Source: Laetiporus sulphureus 93-53 (taxonomy: Eukaryota; Basidiomycota; Agaricomycetes; Polyporales; Laetiporaceae). From it: a stretch of 64,000 bases of DNA. Made by a program: the position numbers and the translations under genes. The first letter of the stretch is position 1, and every line of letters begins with the position of its first letter. The stretch spans positions 83,820 to 147,819 of the forward strand of contig NW_024468547.1 of the NCBI RefSeq assembly GCF_001632365.1. The letters are read 5' to 3'. The notes under the pieces are model-generated. The model saw nothing but the letters and a program-made list of their open reading frames with translations. It was not told where the DNA came from and searched no databases. Below, in pieces: positions 44,087-54,062 of this stretch.

Positions 44087-45714
44087 GATGCAGCGGTGGT
44101 GGGCAGCGAAGGAATGCAGTACTGAGCATGCGCTGTGCAAGATGGGTCAGCCGCATGGTGCTCACCATGGATTCCACAGACACGGCAGAAGAAATGTGTG
44201 GACGGACACGGGACGGTAGCGGGATTGTTTTTAAGGGCACAGGCACTGCAAGCGGCACGGTGCTGATCGGTAGTATGGGTGTCCTTGCCGCAGAAGCGGC
44301 AGAGGGGCAGTTTGCACTTGCAGAAGTGCTCAGTGTGGGTCAGAGCCCAGCAGCGTTTGCATTGGCACAGGACAGGTTTGTCCTTAGAGCGCTTCACGAG
44401 GAGCCGAGCTCCCATGAACCAAACGGACATGGAGGGCTCACCACGGTTGTCACAGCCAATCAGGAAATGCGAACAGAAGTCTCGCTTGGAGTCTTCGATG
44501 GAGAAAATCAGGGGCGCGCGCTCCCGCGTGTCCTCCGGCCCCGCAAAAGTGGTGAAAGCAGGTATGCCATTGAAATATACATCCACGAAAATGGGATTGG
44601 TACGGAGCTCGGTCATGATTTCTTCCCCGGTGAGCAGAGAGCCGCTCACGGGGTGGCGCCGCGGGCACGCCAGAACGAAAAGCTTTACAGTGGGCAAAAC
44701 GGGACGAAAACCCTGGGGCAGCACGACGGTGTGTGCGCCCGCTGGGGCCGGAGAGGCAGCGCAGGGCTCAAGATCGAGGATGACGCAGATGGCCCACAGA
44801 GCATCTCGGATAAGCATGTCTGGAGAGTCATGAGAGAAAGTTAGGAGCACCTTGTTTGGGGCAAGGCGCATGCCACGAAAGGTTACCTTCGACCAGGCTT
44901 CCGCTTCCTGGATTCGCTGGGTGATGCGCTGATACCAGATGGCAGGGGTGGTTGCGCGAATGCGGGTTACCTGCTCTGGAGTGAGCAAAGTGTGGTAGGT
45001 TTTGTCAGTCGGTGGCAGTGGCGGTGGCGGCACCTTGGCGGCCGCCTTCTTGGTGGCTGGCTCAGCGGACATGTTGTCCCCGTGCGTGGCTCAGGCGGCG
45101 TCCGAGAAGGACTTTGCAGTTTGTTTGCGCAGACCCGCGGGGGGACCCGGGGGTGCCAGCAGCGGACGGGATTGGGCCAAGGTGGCTTTGATGGCAGATA
45201 GGCGTGCATCGATGGTGACGGTTGCCGCACGGACGCTCGCCTCAATGCCCTTCACGATGGTGGACTGTATGTGCTCAGGCACAGGGTTAGCATGCGTGGA
45301 CATTCCCAGGAGGTCCATATCGCCAGCGCACTGTCAGATGATGGCGGCAAAGATGGCGGATGCCCCTTTGCTGACTCTCGTTTTCATGACCTCCTCGTTG
45401 TTGAGGAGTCGATTCTGGACGTCCGCGAAGGTGTCCGCAAGGGCGTCGACGATGTCGATGATGCCCTCACTGAGATCCTCCGTGATAACTGGGTCTTTGG
45501 CCAGGGTGACCATGCATAAGGGCCGTTGGAGGACGTGCTCTAGGTCGGTGAGTAAGTCCCTTAGGAATGCAGTTCCCGGCGGGGCTGAGACAGGTAACGG
45601 TTTGACATTACTTTCACTGGCCAAAGGAGACTCCCCCGGGGGGGCACGCTCTACAGTGGCGGTCTCCATCTCGACGTCAGTTGCAGTTGCCGGTTGGGCG
45701 CTTGATGAGGACAT
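44083..45714 (-). pseudogene. LINE ORF1: gag-like zinc-knuckle protein, two TGA stops
   Basis: ATG at 45714 (MSSSSAQPATATDVEMETAT). The C-terminal half has three Cys/His knuckles: CKRCWALTHTEHFCKC, CRFCGKDTHTTDQHRAAC and CRVCGIHGEHHAADPSC, a common feature of Tad1-type ORF1 nucleic-acid-binding proteins. In-frame TGA codons at 45334-45336 and 45091-45093 break it; the natural stop is 44083-44085, overlapping the ORF2 start. Confidence 0.88.
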
Positions 45715-45955
45715 GGTGGTAAAGAGACAAGAAGGGTTTTTGTCTGTCTGAATAAATGTAGCCCTTTTCTTTCGAGGCCAGTTACTATTATCTGCTTGAA
45801 GTTTTACAATGAGTGTGCTTGGGTCTGCAATGTGACAATTCCACCGACTCAAAAGTCCCGGACGAATATCCAGACCTTGGCTGATGAGCACGCGCACATT
45901 AATTAGCTGCAATCACCTGGGAGCATCCATATTGAATGCTGAATCGTGATTAGAC

Positions 45956-46864
45956 TTAGTCTGCGTAAAGCGACCAGCTCTATATAACGTCCGGGATAGC
46001 ATTATCACCAACGTGTTACGGATCTCGAGTCTTACTACCATACACTCTCTACCGTGGCGAGTGAGCTGTACATTGTAATTCTTACATGATCGACCTGCCG
46101 CAATCGAATTCGGAGGTTATGCTGGTGGATAGTGCTTCTCGGCATGGGCGGAACACGTTTTGTATTGACTCTGAGTTTGTTCCTTGCTCGCTGATTTTAG
46201 GTCTATCACATTCATTTCTCCCCCTTGAACAACACATACTTATAAATGTTTTAATTATGGAACAATGGCGAGGTAAGTCAGAAATGATCAGTCGACAACA
46301 TGAGCTCGTCGCGACAGTGTCTCGACAAGCCCTGTAAGTAGTCGTTATGAAGGCTCATATGTGTGGATGGCCAGCTCGCATAGTGCAATGGGAGGAGATG
46401 GGCCGCAGAACATTGGTACTAGAGGAATACGATGCGTGATGGTAAGTCAATCTCGGGTTCGAAAGTGCCAACTGACTGACCACCATATCGTGAAAGCATC
46501 GTTAGATTCAGAACCACGCATGCGCATGCTCATCTAGCAGTGGGCCGACCAACAAGGTGCATCATTGTCTTATGAGAATTCCCGTAGCTGTCGTTTCGGC
46601 TGAGGTGATAGGACATCACAAAGAAGTTGAAATATATGGATGTTTCGATGCATAAAGAAATATCGTACTGATCCTCGGCCATTTTGTATTTATCTCGCAC
46701 AAAGATAGTTCAAAGAGTCACATGCAGGAGAGAAACCAGGAAACGCAAACAGCTAATGTGGCCTACAAGCAACCCGCAACATCCTGCGATGTTCATTAGA
46801 GCCGTTGATGCATACTATGCAAACGAAACCCACAGCAACAAAGAAAGTCAGGCCCGTCAACTTC
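45956..46864. other. Intergenic, nothing recognised
   Basis: A frame of 83 codons at 46086-46337 has no recognisable motif. No promoter or RNA gene was seen. Confidence 0.45.
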
Positions 46865-48294
46865 TTACATGTGGGGAGTATTGAGAAGCATGTTCCATAT
46901 GACCTCGATCTCGGCGTTATTGAGCTTTTCCAACACAGGGAGGGCACCCTCCAGACGAGAAATGACCCGGAACCACGGATGACTATCACAAGTCATGTTC
47001 CAAATGAATGGCAGCAGCTCTTCATGGCCCACATACTCCAGAGTTGGTATACTCATTGTGATCTTGACCGCAAAATCAGCGGACAGAGGGCCGAAGTCAT
47101 CTGCCTAACTTTGTGAACAAGAGTGCGCAGCGGTAGTCTGTAGATCTTTGAGTCGCGAAGTGTCGATTGACTACCGAGCAAAGATGTTCAATGAATCATA
47201 CTGCTTGCAAAGACCTCTGCACGTACACTGAAGCCATATGGCACGGAGATTTCTAGGAACTTCAAGCTCCTACACTTTGCAGCTACCAGGGACAAGCTCT
47301 CTGCATCGAAACAGCAACTCAACACGATTGGATCCATCGTCTCCAGCGCTCCCATGTCCAGCCGTCCCGGTACTTCGTGTTTCATGATGTGGACTCTGCG
47401 AACAGATCCTGACATGGACACCACTTTCGAGAAAGATACACGATCTAGTAGGAGGAGACGGGTGAGTGGTGGATCGGTGATCTGGCATTTTATGAGGCAG
47501 AGACTGCGCAGATTGGGACATGCAGTTGCTATAGTCTCAAGGCTGACCGACATATACTTAACGGTCAGCTCCTGCAATGCGGGCCATTTGCCTTCCATCT
47601 TGAGAGCAAAAGTATTATATATTCCGATGAGACGAAGAACAGTAAGCGAGTCAACGAACGGAAGTAGGAACCGGCAGTTGACTTCAAGGGGACCTCAACG
47701 AACATCTTCGCCGTCAGACAGTGATGAACAATATAAATGAATGCTTCGGAAGCGGCTTTTCATCTGTGATAACGTGTCGAATACTCTAGTATCCGCGTCT
47801 TCAATTTCAATGACATCAAGACATTGTTGCGCTATAATAGCATCCACAAGACACGGAATGGAAGGGAACCACAATCTTGCACCTCCATGGCCATACGATC
47901 AGATCTTGATCGCCTTTAACTGAGCGAGTCGCATGACTCGAGTGAAAGAGGCCACCACAGCATCATCTAAGTATGAGCCTGAGCATTCGGGAGAATAGTA
48001 ATAAAAAACATCATAATCATCCTCGTCGTTGGCGATGCCTGAGTTGAAGTTGAATGCTGAAATCCAAAGTATGAGGTTCCTGAAGTGAAGTATTCGGCGC
48101 GAGGCGTCCGCTAGCATAAAGTCGCAGAACCACCGAGTCTCCCTGCCTTTCCTCAGCTCGACCTTCGACAAACATCTCTGCAGTGCAATTTTCCGTGCTG
48201 TGTGGCACGTCATGTAGAATCTCCAAGCATTGGGGATTGGAAGATGCGACATGAGGACATGGAGGACGTCCTTGTTGAGAGTCAAGATATTCAT
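46865..48294 (-). pseudogene. F-box/LRR-type protein, broken
   Basis: F-box proteins link substrates to SCF ubiquitin ligases. The N-terminus MNILTLNKDVLHVLMSHLPI, then AWRFYMTCHTARKIALQ, is the basidiomycete F-box pattern. LRR-like stretches follow: LQELTVKYMSVSLETIATAC and PNLRSLCLIKCQ. The frame runs 48294-47188 with TGA codons at 47899-47901 and 47695-47697; the surrounding protein (SIPCLVDAIIAQQCLDVIEI) continues normally across both. The TGA at 47188 plus a frame change leads to a further piece, SIPTLEYVGHEELLPFIWNM, ending at 46865. Total span (about 476 codons) suits the family. Confidence 0.75.
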
Positions 48295-48429
48295 GCTGAA
48301 TGAATTGGTGGGGATACAGATGGAGGTCGCAAAGCTAATGAATGTGATCTAAAACAAGTACCATGACTCTCATTCCTGCGAACATACGGGATTACCACAA
48401 AGAAAAAACTTACATTAACGAGTTGCAGT

Positions 48430-48976
48430 TAAGGCTCCAACATTTCTATCTATATACTATGTTAAATAGTTTTAACTGTTTACTATATCTGTTTATTTAC
48501 AGGTTGGGCTGTATATAGTAAATAGATGTTTATATATAGTATAAATAGTTTTGTGATGACATAAGACTATTGAGTGCACAATTGATAGATTTGACAGTGC
48601 AATAGTGAGCCAATTGAAAGTCATCGTGTTTGATAGAAGCCACCACTGACAGTTGATCAACATATAGACTCATGAACATGAGTTTCTTGTTATTTTTTGT
48701 ATGACATGAGATTTTCTTGTCATTCGTGGTGCAAGTGTTGAAGTTGAATGCTTGTTTTCTGCTCACTATCATGTGTGTGTTGATGCACCCAGCTCCTAAA
48801 GGGTCCCAACAATCACAGGGGCTGCTCACAGTTGAGTAGAACTCCACTAAGAGATGGGACAAAAAAACTATATAATCTTTATATAAACTGTTTATACTAC
48901 ATATATACCAACTGTTTACTATATACTATTTATTTACACCTCAGGAGTGTAAATAGTATAAATAGTTGGAGCCTTA
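48430..48976. mobile_element. hAT-like non-autonomous TIR element (MITE-like, 547 bp)
   Basis: The ends TAAGGCTCCAAC and GTTGGAGCCTTA are perfect inverted repeats, with AT-rich, partly inverted sub-terminal sequence inside. An exact 8 bp duplication, GTTGCAGT, flanks it (48422-48429 and 48977-48984). Eight-base duplications are typical of hAT elements. No transposase frame is present. The central part (about 48610-48760) resembles the neighbouring F-box gene. Confidence 0.8.
48610..48760 (-). pseudogene. F-box gene relic inside the TIR element
   Basis: Minus-strand reading gives AFNFNTCTTNDKK and, further on, LSVVASIK. The F-box pseudogene at 48294-46865 has AFNFNSGIANDED and DAVVASFT in the same order and spacing. 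At DNA level they share GTTGAAGTTGAATGCT. The match is short and rests on visual alignment. Confidence 0.45.
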
Positions 48977-48984
48977 GTTGCAGT

Positions 48985-51900
48985 GAGCGAAATCCTAAGC
49001 AAACAAGGACTCGGCCCGGTCACACCTCCTCAATGATAGTCTGTCTTATGCTGGACAGGTTTGAGTTGCGATTACAATGTAGAAGCACCAGCTCGTACCG
49101 TACTGTAGCTCGTAGCCAGCACAACGAGGTGGCGAGCAGCAGTCGGACGAAAGTCAACTCCGAAACCGGACATTTTCCCGACTCCCGCACGTGACTGCGA
49201 CGCGTCGGTGGCTCCCCGGCCAAAGGGGCCCTTTTGCCAGTACATAATTGTAGTAAGGCTCTTTGAAATCCACAAACTTCAGCTGGAGAAACTTCTTGAG
49301 GTTATTTACAGCCTAGCACTCCGAGAAGTTGAATTAGGCACGTTTCGCCCAGCAATTCAAAGAGCTGCGCTCGCTGAGCGATGTCTGGCAGCCACAAACG
49401 TGAACATGAAACTGATTCTCACGCCGCACTCCCGTCTTTGTCGAGCGCCGTTTCCCAATCCATTGGCTCCTGAAAAACATTGCTGCTTTAGCCAATCTAT
49501 CTAGACTGCGTGCTACAACTGAGTGGAATTCTTTCTTGAACGATAACATGTCTTCGCCGGTTCATGATTGTTTACCTGGATGCTCTGGAACGGGCCCGCT
49601 CTTCAAGTAGAGTGCTCTATCAGTTTCAATGTGGCAAGCTTATCATTCAAGCTGCAAGTTGAGCAAGCAAGGTCGAAGTTGTGCATATTATTTCATGATG
49701 GGAAGCCTCGCCGGCCATGACATACCCGGCAGAATACGCTGAACAAAGTCCTGACTGCATGACCAACTGCTGTTTTTAGCCAGCAGGTCAGCCATGTTAT
49801 CCGCAATTTGCAAGATTCTCCTCTGCCCTGTATTTTCAACGGATATTCAGGACGACGTAGATGCTCTGCAGTGAGATTTGTTTTTTGGGACGTCCTTTCC
49901 GCGGAATTCTTGAATAATTCTGACTGAAACTTCATCAAAGTCAAAGGCTGCCGCATATCATCCGAAACGAGGAGACTAGCAGGCTAGTATAGCCACTATC
50001 TCCAACAATTCTGACCTGTTTCTGACCATTTAGACTTATTCTCGTGTGGTGAGTGCAAATCACTGCTTACCATTTTTTTCATCTTAGAGCGAGAGACATT
50101 TGGCACATGCTTCTTCGTCTCCACAGGCCTTGTTGAGGATGCCCTATATGGTATTCACCGGGACGCTTGTTATCCCCGCCTTATGTTATGCCATATTCGG
50201 GGTTCTTGATGCTCTGGGAGTCATGTGGATGCTTACGGCCACTTTGAACGTGCAGAATCTTTCACATTAGTTGAACCAACCGCTCGGAGAAAGCGTTAGA
50301 GATGCGAGCGAGTCGGCTGACGCATTAATCCTTCCTTTTGTTCATTCAGACAGGTGCGTGCGTCACTGCGTACTGGAAGACTGGAAGCGAAGTGGATGGA
50401 ATTTACCAGAACAGGCATGTGGTTTGGGCTTCACCACCACTTTTGGCGGTAAGTCACACAGTGAAGGGTAGCCTGACAGACGAATGGAATGTGCAACTAT
50501 ATTGCGCCTGGCCTAGGATGTAAATACCACACCACTTTGCCTAATGGCAGTTTCTCAGATTGCTGACGGCGAATCTTTTTCTGGTGTCCCAGGTTAACTC
50601 AAAATAGCAGACCTGTCCTCATAGCCATTCGGCACCCGTGGATACTCTCTGCCACAGCCGACAAAGGCCATGCATCAAGGGCAGGGTAGCTACTGTGACT
50701 AGACTATTGCGCTCAAAGACCCACTTCTCTCAGGAAATTGTGGTTGACGGCGTAAAGTCTTGCCCAAGTATAGGTGCGGTTTTCTTCCATTTCCTTTTCC
50801 TGGGAAAATGAGCGCACAAAAGCGTCGATGACTCGGTCCTCCTTCATGGATGTGTTGCTCTTCGATCCGCTGAGTTTCCCCCAGGTGAAAATCTGCCCAC
50901 AAAGCCCGCAAGATGCCTGACTCCCGTTCAAACTTTGGAAGTTTCTATCAGAACGAAGTAAACATGGTGAGCAGTATGCATCGGAGCAGTTCTATGTCCG
51001 ATGTTGCATCTATTCGCGGAAAGAACTTACCAATATGCTTTTTTACGGGCTCCTCGTCGGCGCCCTAGATAGACGCACCGAAAATGCGGCGATGGAGCTC
51101 ACTAACAGTGAAGATGCTCTGTCGAGTGACGCCTTGACTAGCGATCGGGGCCTTCGATGCAGCGTATTCACCGCGACTGTCGGAAAAAGACTGGATGGAA
51201 GCTGTCAGAACCAGGAGCGGTGTGGACAACGTCGGCACGTCATGATATACCCTATCGGTCCTAATCACGGTTTTAACGATCCATGCAGACTTCTTGACCA
51301 CATTGACGGACCGCCGATCGTCTCGTAGTATCGGTCTCATCGTCAATCACCGAAAGGGCGAGGCGCTGATGCATCAACTGAAGGATTATCTGCGTGATGC
51401 TTCTCTGTACAGAGCTGTTTGGGACAAGCTAGCGCCACACTGTCAGTGTCTCTTCCGTATTGCCTCGTTGCGCCATTCTCCTGCATTCCAGATGATTGTT
51501 CAGTCATGCAATGTCTTTTTACTGGCGCGAAATGCCGTCGTATGTGCGGTGAGACACTGCGGGAAGGCTGGCATTTTTGGGCGCTCTCCTTCGAGTGTTT
51601 GTTTTCTGTGCAACGTCTGATGTTCGTGACTGCAGATTTTGTCCTTCACGCGGTGAATGGACGGCATGATCGTGCGGCTGAAACAAGTCGACTTGGAGTC
51701 GAGGATACCATATGGGTATGTCTTAATTATGGTGCATTCCTTACGCCGAGAACACGACCACATGGAAGTTATATTTAGTCTCGATCAGACTTCAGCTGGC
51801 TTCTGGATTGACTCGATGTGCCGAAGCTAGAAGAAGTACGATCTTGCGGAGGCTATCTGTTGATCACTGTCAACTAGCTCATCTATGCTGGTCTGTCCTA

Positions 51901-51988
51901 GCAGCCGCATATGGTCATCTCTAGACGACATGACGAATGGCTGACTAAGGAGCATACGATGCCCGAATCTGCATCAGTGCTTCATGGT
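48985..51988. other. Gene-poor interval with one possible decayed minus-strand gene
   Basis: Between about 51350 and 50690 the minus strand shows protein-like pieces: RQSIFTVSELHRRIFGAS, stop, GADEEPVKKHI followed by a GTAAGT donor, and after a possible acceptor near 50945 a frame with KEDRVIDAFVRSFSQEKEME. I recognise no family. The rest shows no supported gene. Confidence 0.35.
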
Positions 51989-51991
51989 GCC

Positions 51992-51998
51992 TATAAAA
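51992..51998 (+). promoter_or_regulatory. TATA box of the DUF5648 gene at 52059
   Basis: TATAAAA is 61 bp before the ATG, with pyrimidine-rich sequence and CATCC-type motifs between. Confidence 0.6.
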
Positions 51999-52058
51999 GG
52001 AGGTGAATCTAAGCAACATCGCCCCTCATCCTCTTGAGTTCAAAGCATCTGCGCCACT

Positions 52059-52681
52059 ATGTTCTCTCTCCGCACCTCATTTGTCTTGCTTGCTGCGCTC
52101 CTTACAATCACCGGTGCCGCACCCACGCTGGAGAATCCATTGAATGATGTCAGTGGATACCATGATGTGCTCTTCTACACTGCTAACCGTCTATCACACC
52201 GCAGCTGGCAGCCAGGCAGGTCTGCTATGATTCATCCTCGTCTGTCGCGTTCCTCCGTGCATATAACGTGAAACAAACCGACCACTACTACACGACCAGC
52301 GTGTCAGCGATGGACAAGGCGGTCAGTAAGGACGGTTATAAATCGCAAGGCGATGCCGGTCACGTCTTCACCTCCGAGGTCGTGAACACGTCCCCTCTGT
52401 ACCAGCTCTACACCGCGAAGACGACCGACAACTTCTACACCACGTCGGAGGAGCAGGCAGAGAAGGTCGTGAGCAACGGTGGAGGGTGGAAGAGGCAGGG
52501 CATCGCGGCGTATGTGTATGAGGATCAGATCTGCGGAAGCATTCCGCTGTACCAAGTGTACAACCCGAAGATCACTGATCACTTCTACACAACGGACGAG
52601 ACTGAGCGAAACCACGCTATCGATGATGATGGATATGTCGACCAGGGGATCGCATGCTACGTGCTGCCGGACGATGACTGA
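52059..52681 (+). CDS. DUF5648-repeat secreted protein, intact copy
   Basis: Model: exon 1 52059-52148, intron 52149-52204 (56 nt, with CTAAC branch-like sequence), exon 2 52205-52681, 188 residues. Residues 1-20 (MFSLRTSFVLLAALLTITGA) form a signal peptide, so the protein is probably secreted. Three DUF5648 repeats follow: LRAYNVKQTDHYYTTSVSAM, LYQLYTAKTTDNFYTTSEEQ, and LYQVYNPKITDHFYTTDETE, each with a glycine-rich second half such as GYVDQGIACYVLP. The biochemical role of the repeat is unknown. This is the only unbroken member of the family in the window. Confidence 0.85.
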
Positions 52682-53128
52682 ACGACAGGTAGCACAGCAT
52701 TCTCAGTTTGGTTGTACTGACTTACTCTGCCTATCAGCATGTCTTGGTGTCCTTTGGTTACTCCCGAAATTGGAAGTGTATCCAGTGTCCCTTATTTGCT
52801 GCTCTTGCGAGGATTACCGAGTCATATTGTCTGTGTGTCACGTTGTTGATGTGACTGTCGTTGCCTTCACGCTACGTATTGTATCCTGAAGCTTCACCCT
52901 CTCTATGGGTTGGAGCATCTTAATGACATTCTATGTAAGTAAAGACAAGATGCGCGCGGCGCCAAATGCTCTTACTCTCAAGCGCGGCACACGCCACAAG
53001 CGCGACGCGTAGCACCCAGGCACGTGATCGTGTCCCGCATTCGGTGACGGTGACTCTGAGTGTCACTATGTCTCTGAGTGTCACTATGTAGTAGCCGCGC
53101 TTCGCAGATTGTATCGTAACAACGACCG
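52682..53128. other. Intergenic region with an 18 bp direct repeat
   Basis: CTCTGAGTGTCACTATGT occurs twice head to tail at 53054-53071 and 53072-53089, 40 bp before the methyltransferase ATG. Otherwise there are no features. A regulatory role is possible but unsupported. Confidence 0.55.
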
Positions 53129-54062
53129 ATGTCTAAAGTACTGCCGACTATTGATTCCCCATCCTCTACCGCCGCGATTTATCCTCATGCTCCCAATCAA
53201 TTCCATATCGTTCTCGGACAAATCGAGGAACGCGTGCAGTTGGTGGAGACTTGATATACAGCCTGGAGAGAATATTCTGGAAATTGGATGTGGACAGGGA
53301 GACTGCACAGTTGCACTAGCAGCGGCGATAGGCGAGGCTGGACATGTAACTGCTGTAGACCCAGCGAGCCTCGACTATGGTTGGTGGCGCTCGCCGTCGT
53401 CGGAACCCCGCTATCGAGTGACATTTTCTACAGGCTCGCCATACACGCTGGGCCAAGGTCAGAAGCACATCCGAGCATCCACGCTTGGCCCACGTATATC
53501 CTTCGTCCAAGCAGACCCGCTGGATTTCCTCGCGCGTACCACGGACACCTATATCACGGCTATCCTTGCGCACTGCATCTGGTACTTCTCTTCAGCAGAC
53601 ACACTACGTGACATCCTCTCCGCGCTCATCCCCCATACGCGCCGCATCTGCATCGCAGAATATGCATTGCGCGCCACAGATCCCCGTGCCATGCCGCACG
53701 TCCTCGCCGCCTTGACACTAGCGTCCCTAGAATGTCGCAAGCTGACGTCAACGAGCAACATTAGGACGGTCCTGTCTCCGGCAGCCATCACGATGGCTGC
53801 GAGTTCTGCGGGGCTCGTGCTCGTGCGAGAGGACATAATCGTCCCGTCTGAGGGCATGCTGGACGGACGATGGGAAGTGGGTACAGTGCTTTCGGAGGAC
53901 TTCGAAAGGGAGGTCGTGGAGAGTGTTCAAGATAGCAGAGAAAGAGCTCTAGTCATGGCTATGAGAGATAGTGTCCAGGCGGCGAAGGAGATACTCAAGG
54001 AGAAGGGAGAACAGGTCAGGACCATGGATGTATGGGTGGCGGCCTTTGAAACGCGTACGTAA
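53129..54062 (+). CDS. SAM-dependent methyltransferase with an apparent N-terminal frameshift
   Basis: Class I methyltransferase: motif I ILEIGCGQGDCTVALA binds S-adenosylmethionine, the acidic loop is HVTAVDPASLDYG, and the motif IV region is ITAILAHCIWYFSS. Substrate is unknown; similar basidiomycete proteins are annotated only as methyltransferases. ATG 53129 (MSKVLPTIDSPSSTAAIYPH) gives about 41 residues up to QLVET, then a TGA. The main domain (DIQPGENILEIG onward) is in another frame. No plausible intron fits near 53245-53260, so a one- or two-base indel or a sequencing error is likely. The remaining ~270 codons to TAA are open. Confidence 0.75.

Larger units (their letters stand above)
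40012..45745 (-). mobile_element. Tad1-like non-LTR retrotransposon (LINE), full length
   Basis: Minus-strand element with a poly-A tail (poly-T at about 40011-40027 on the plus strand) and an 8 bp target duplication GTCTGAAT (40004-40011 and 45746-45753). The empty site in unit 1 reads GTCTAAAT at 30264-30271. ORF1 is gag-like with three zinc knuckles; ORF2 has AP endonuclease, RT and RNase H, the layout of fungal Tad1-clade LINEs. The whole ORF1 and ORF2 stay in frame but contain eight TGA stops. Confidence 0.92.
30571..45955. repeat. Tandem segmental duplication, unit 2, with two insertions
   Basis: Unit 2 consists of 30571-30987, 39201-40010 and about 45754-45955. Removing Gypsy 2 and the LINE gives a segment parallel to unit 1. 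The stretch equal to unit 1 positions ~29225-30245, which holds DUF5648 copy B, is missing near 39990, so unit 2 has lost the gene. Confidence 0.75.

Noticed and set aside
14505..45714. UGA read as a sense codon in the retroelements
   Set aside because: Host genes in the same window end properly at TGA, and the pattern is explained more simply by CGA to TGA change; kept only as an alternative in the finding.
40604..45714. Plus-strand frames across the LINE (for example 44128-44844, 45002-45751)
   Set aside because: Antisense shadows of LINE ORF1 and ORF2, which have clear domains on the minus strand.
46445..46480. GGTTCGAAA as the T-loop of a tRNA gene
   Set aside because: No matching acceptor or anticodon stems nearby.
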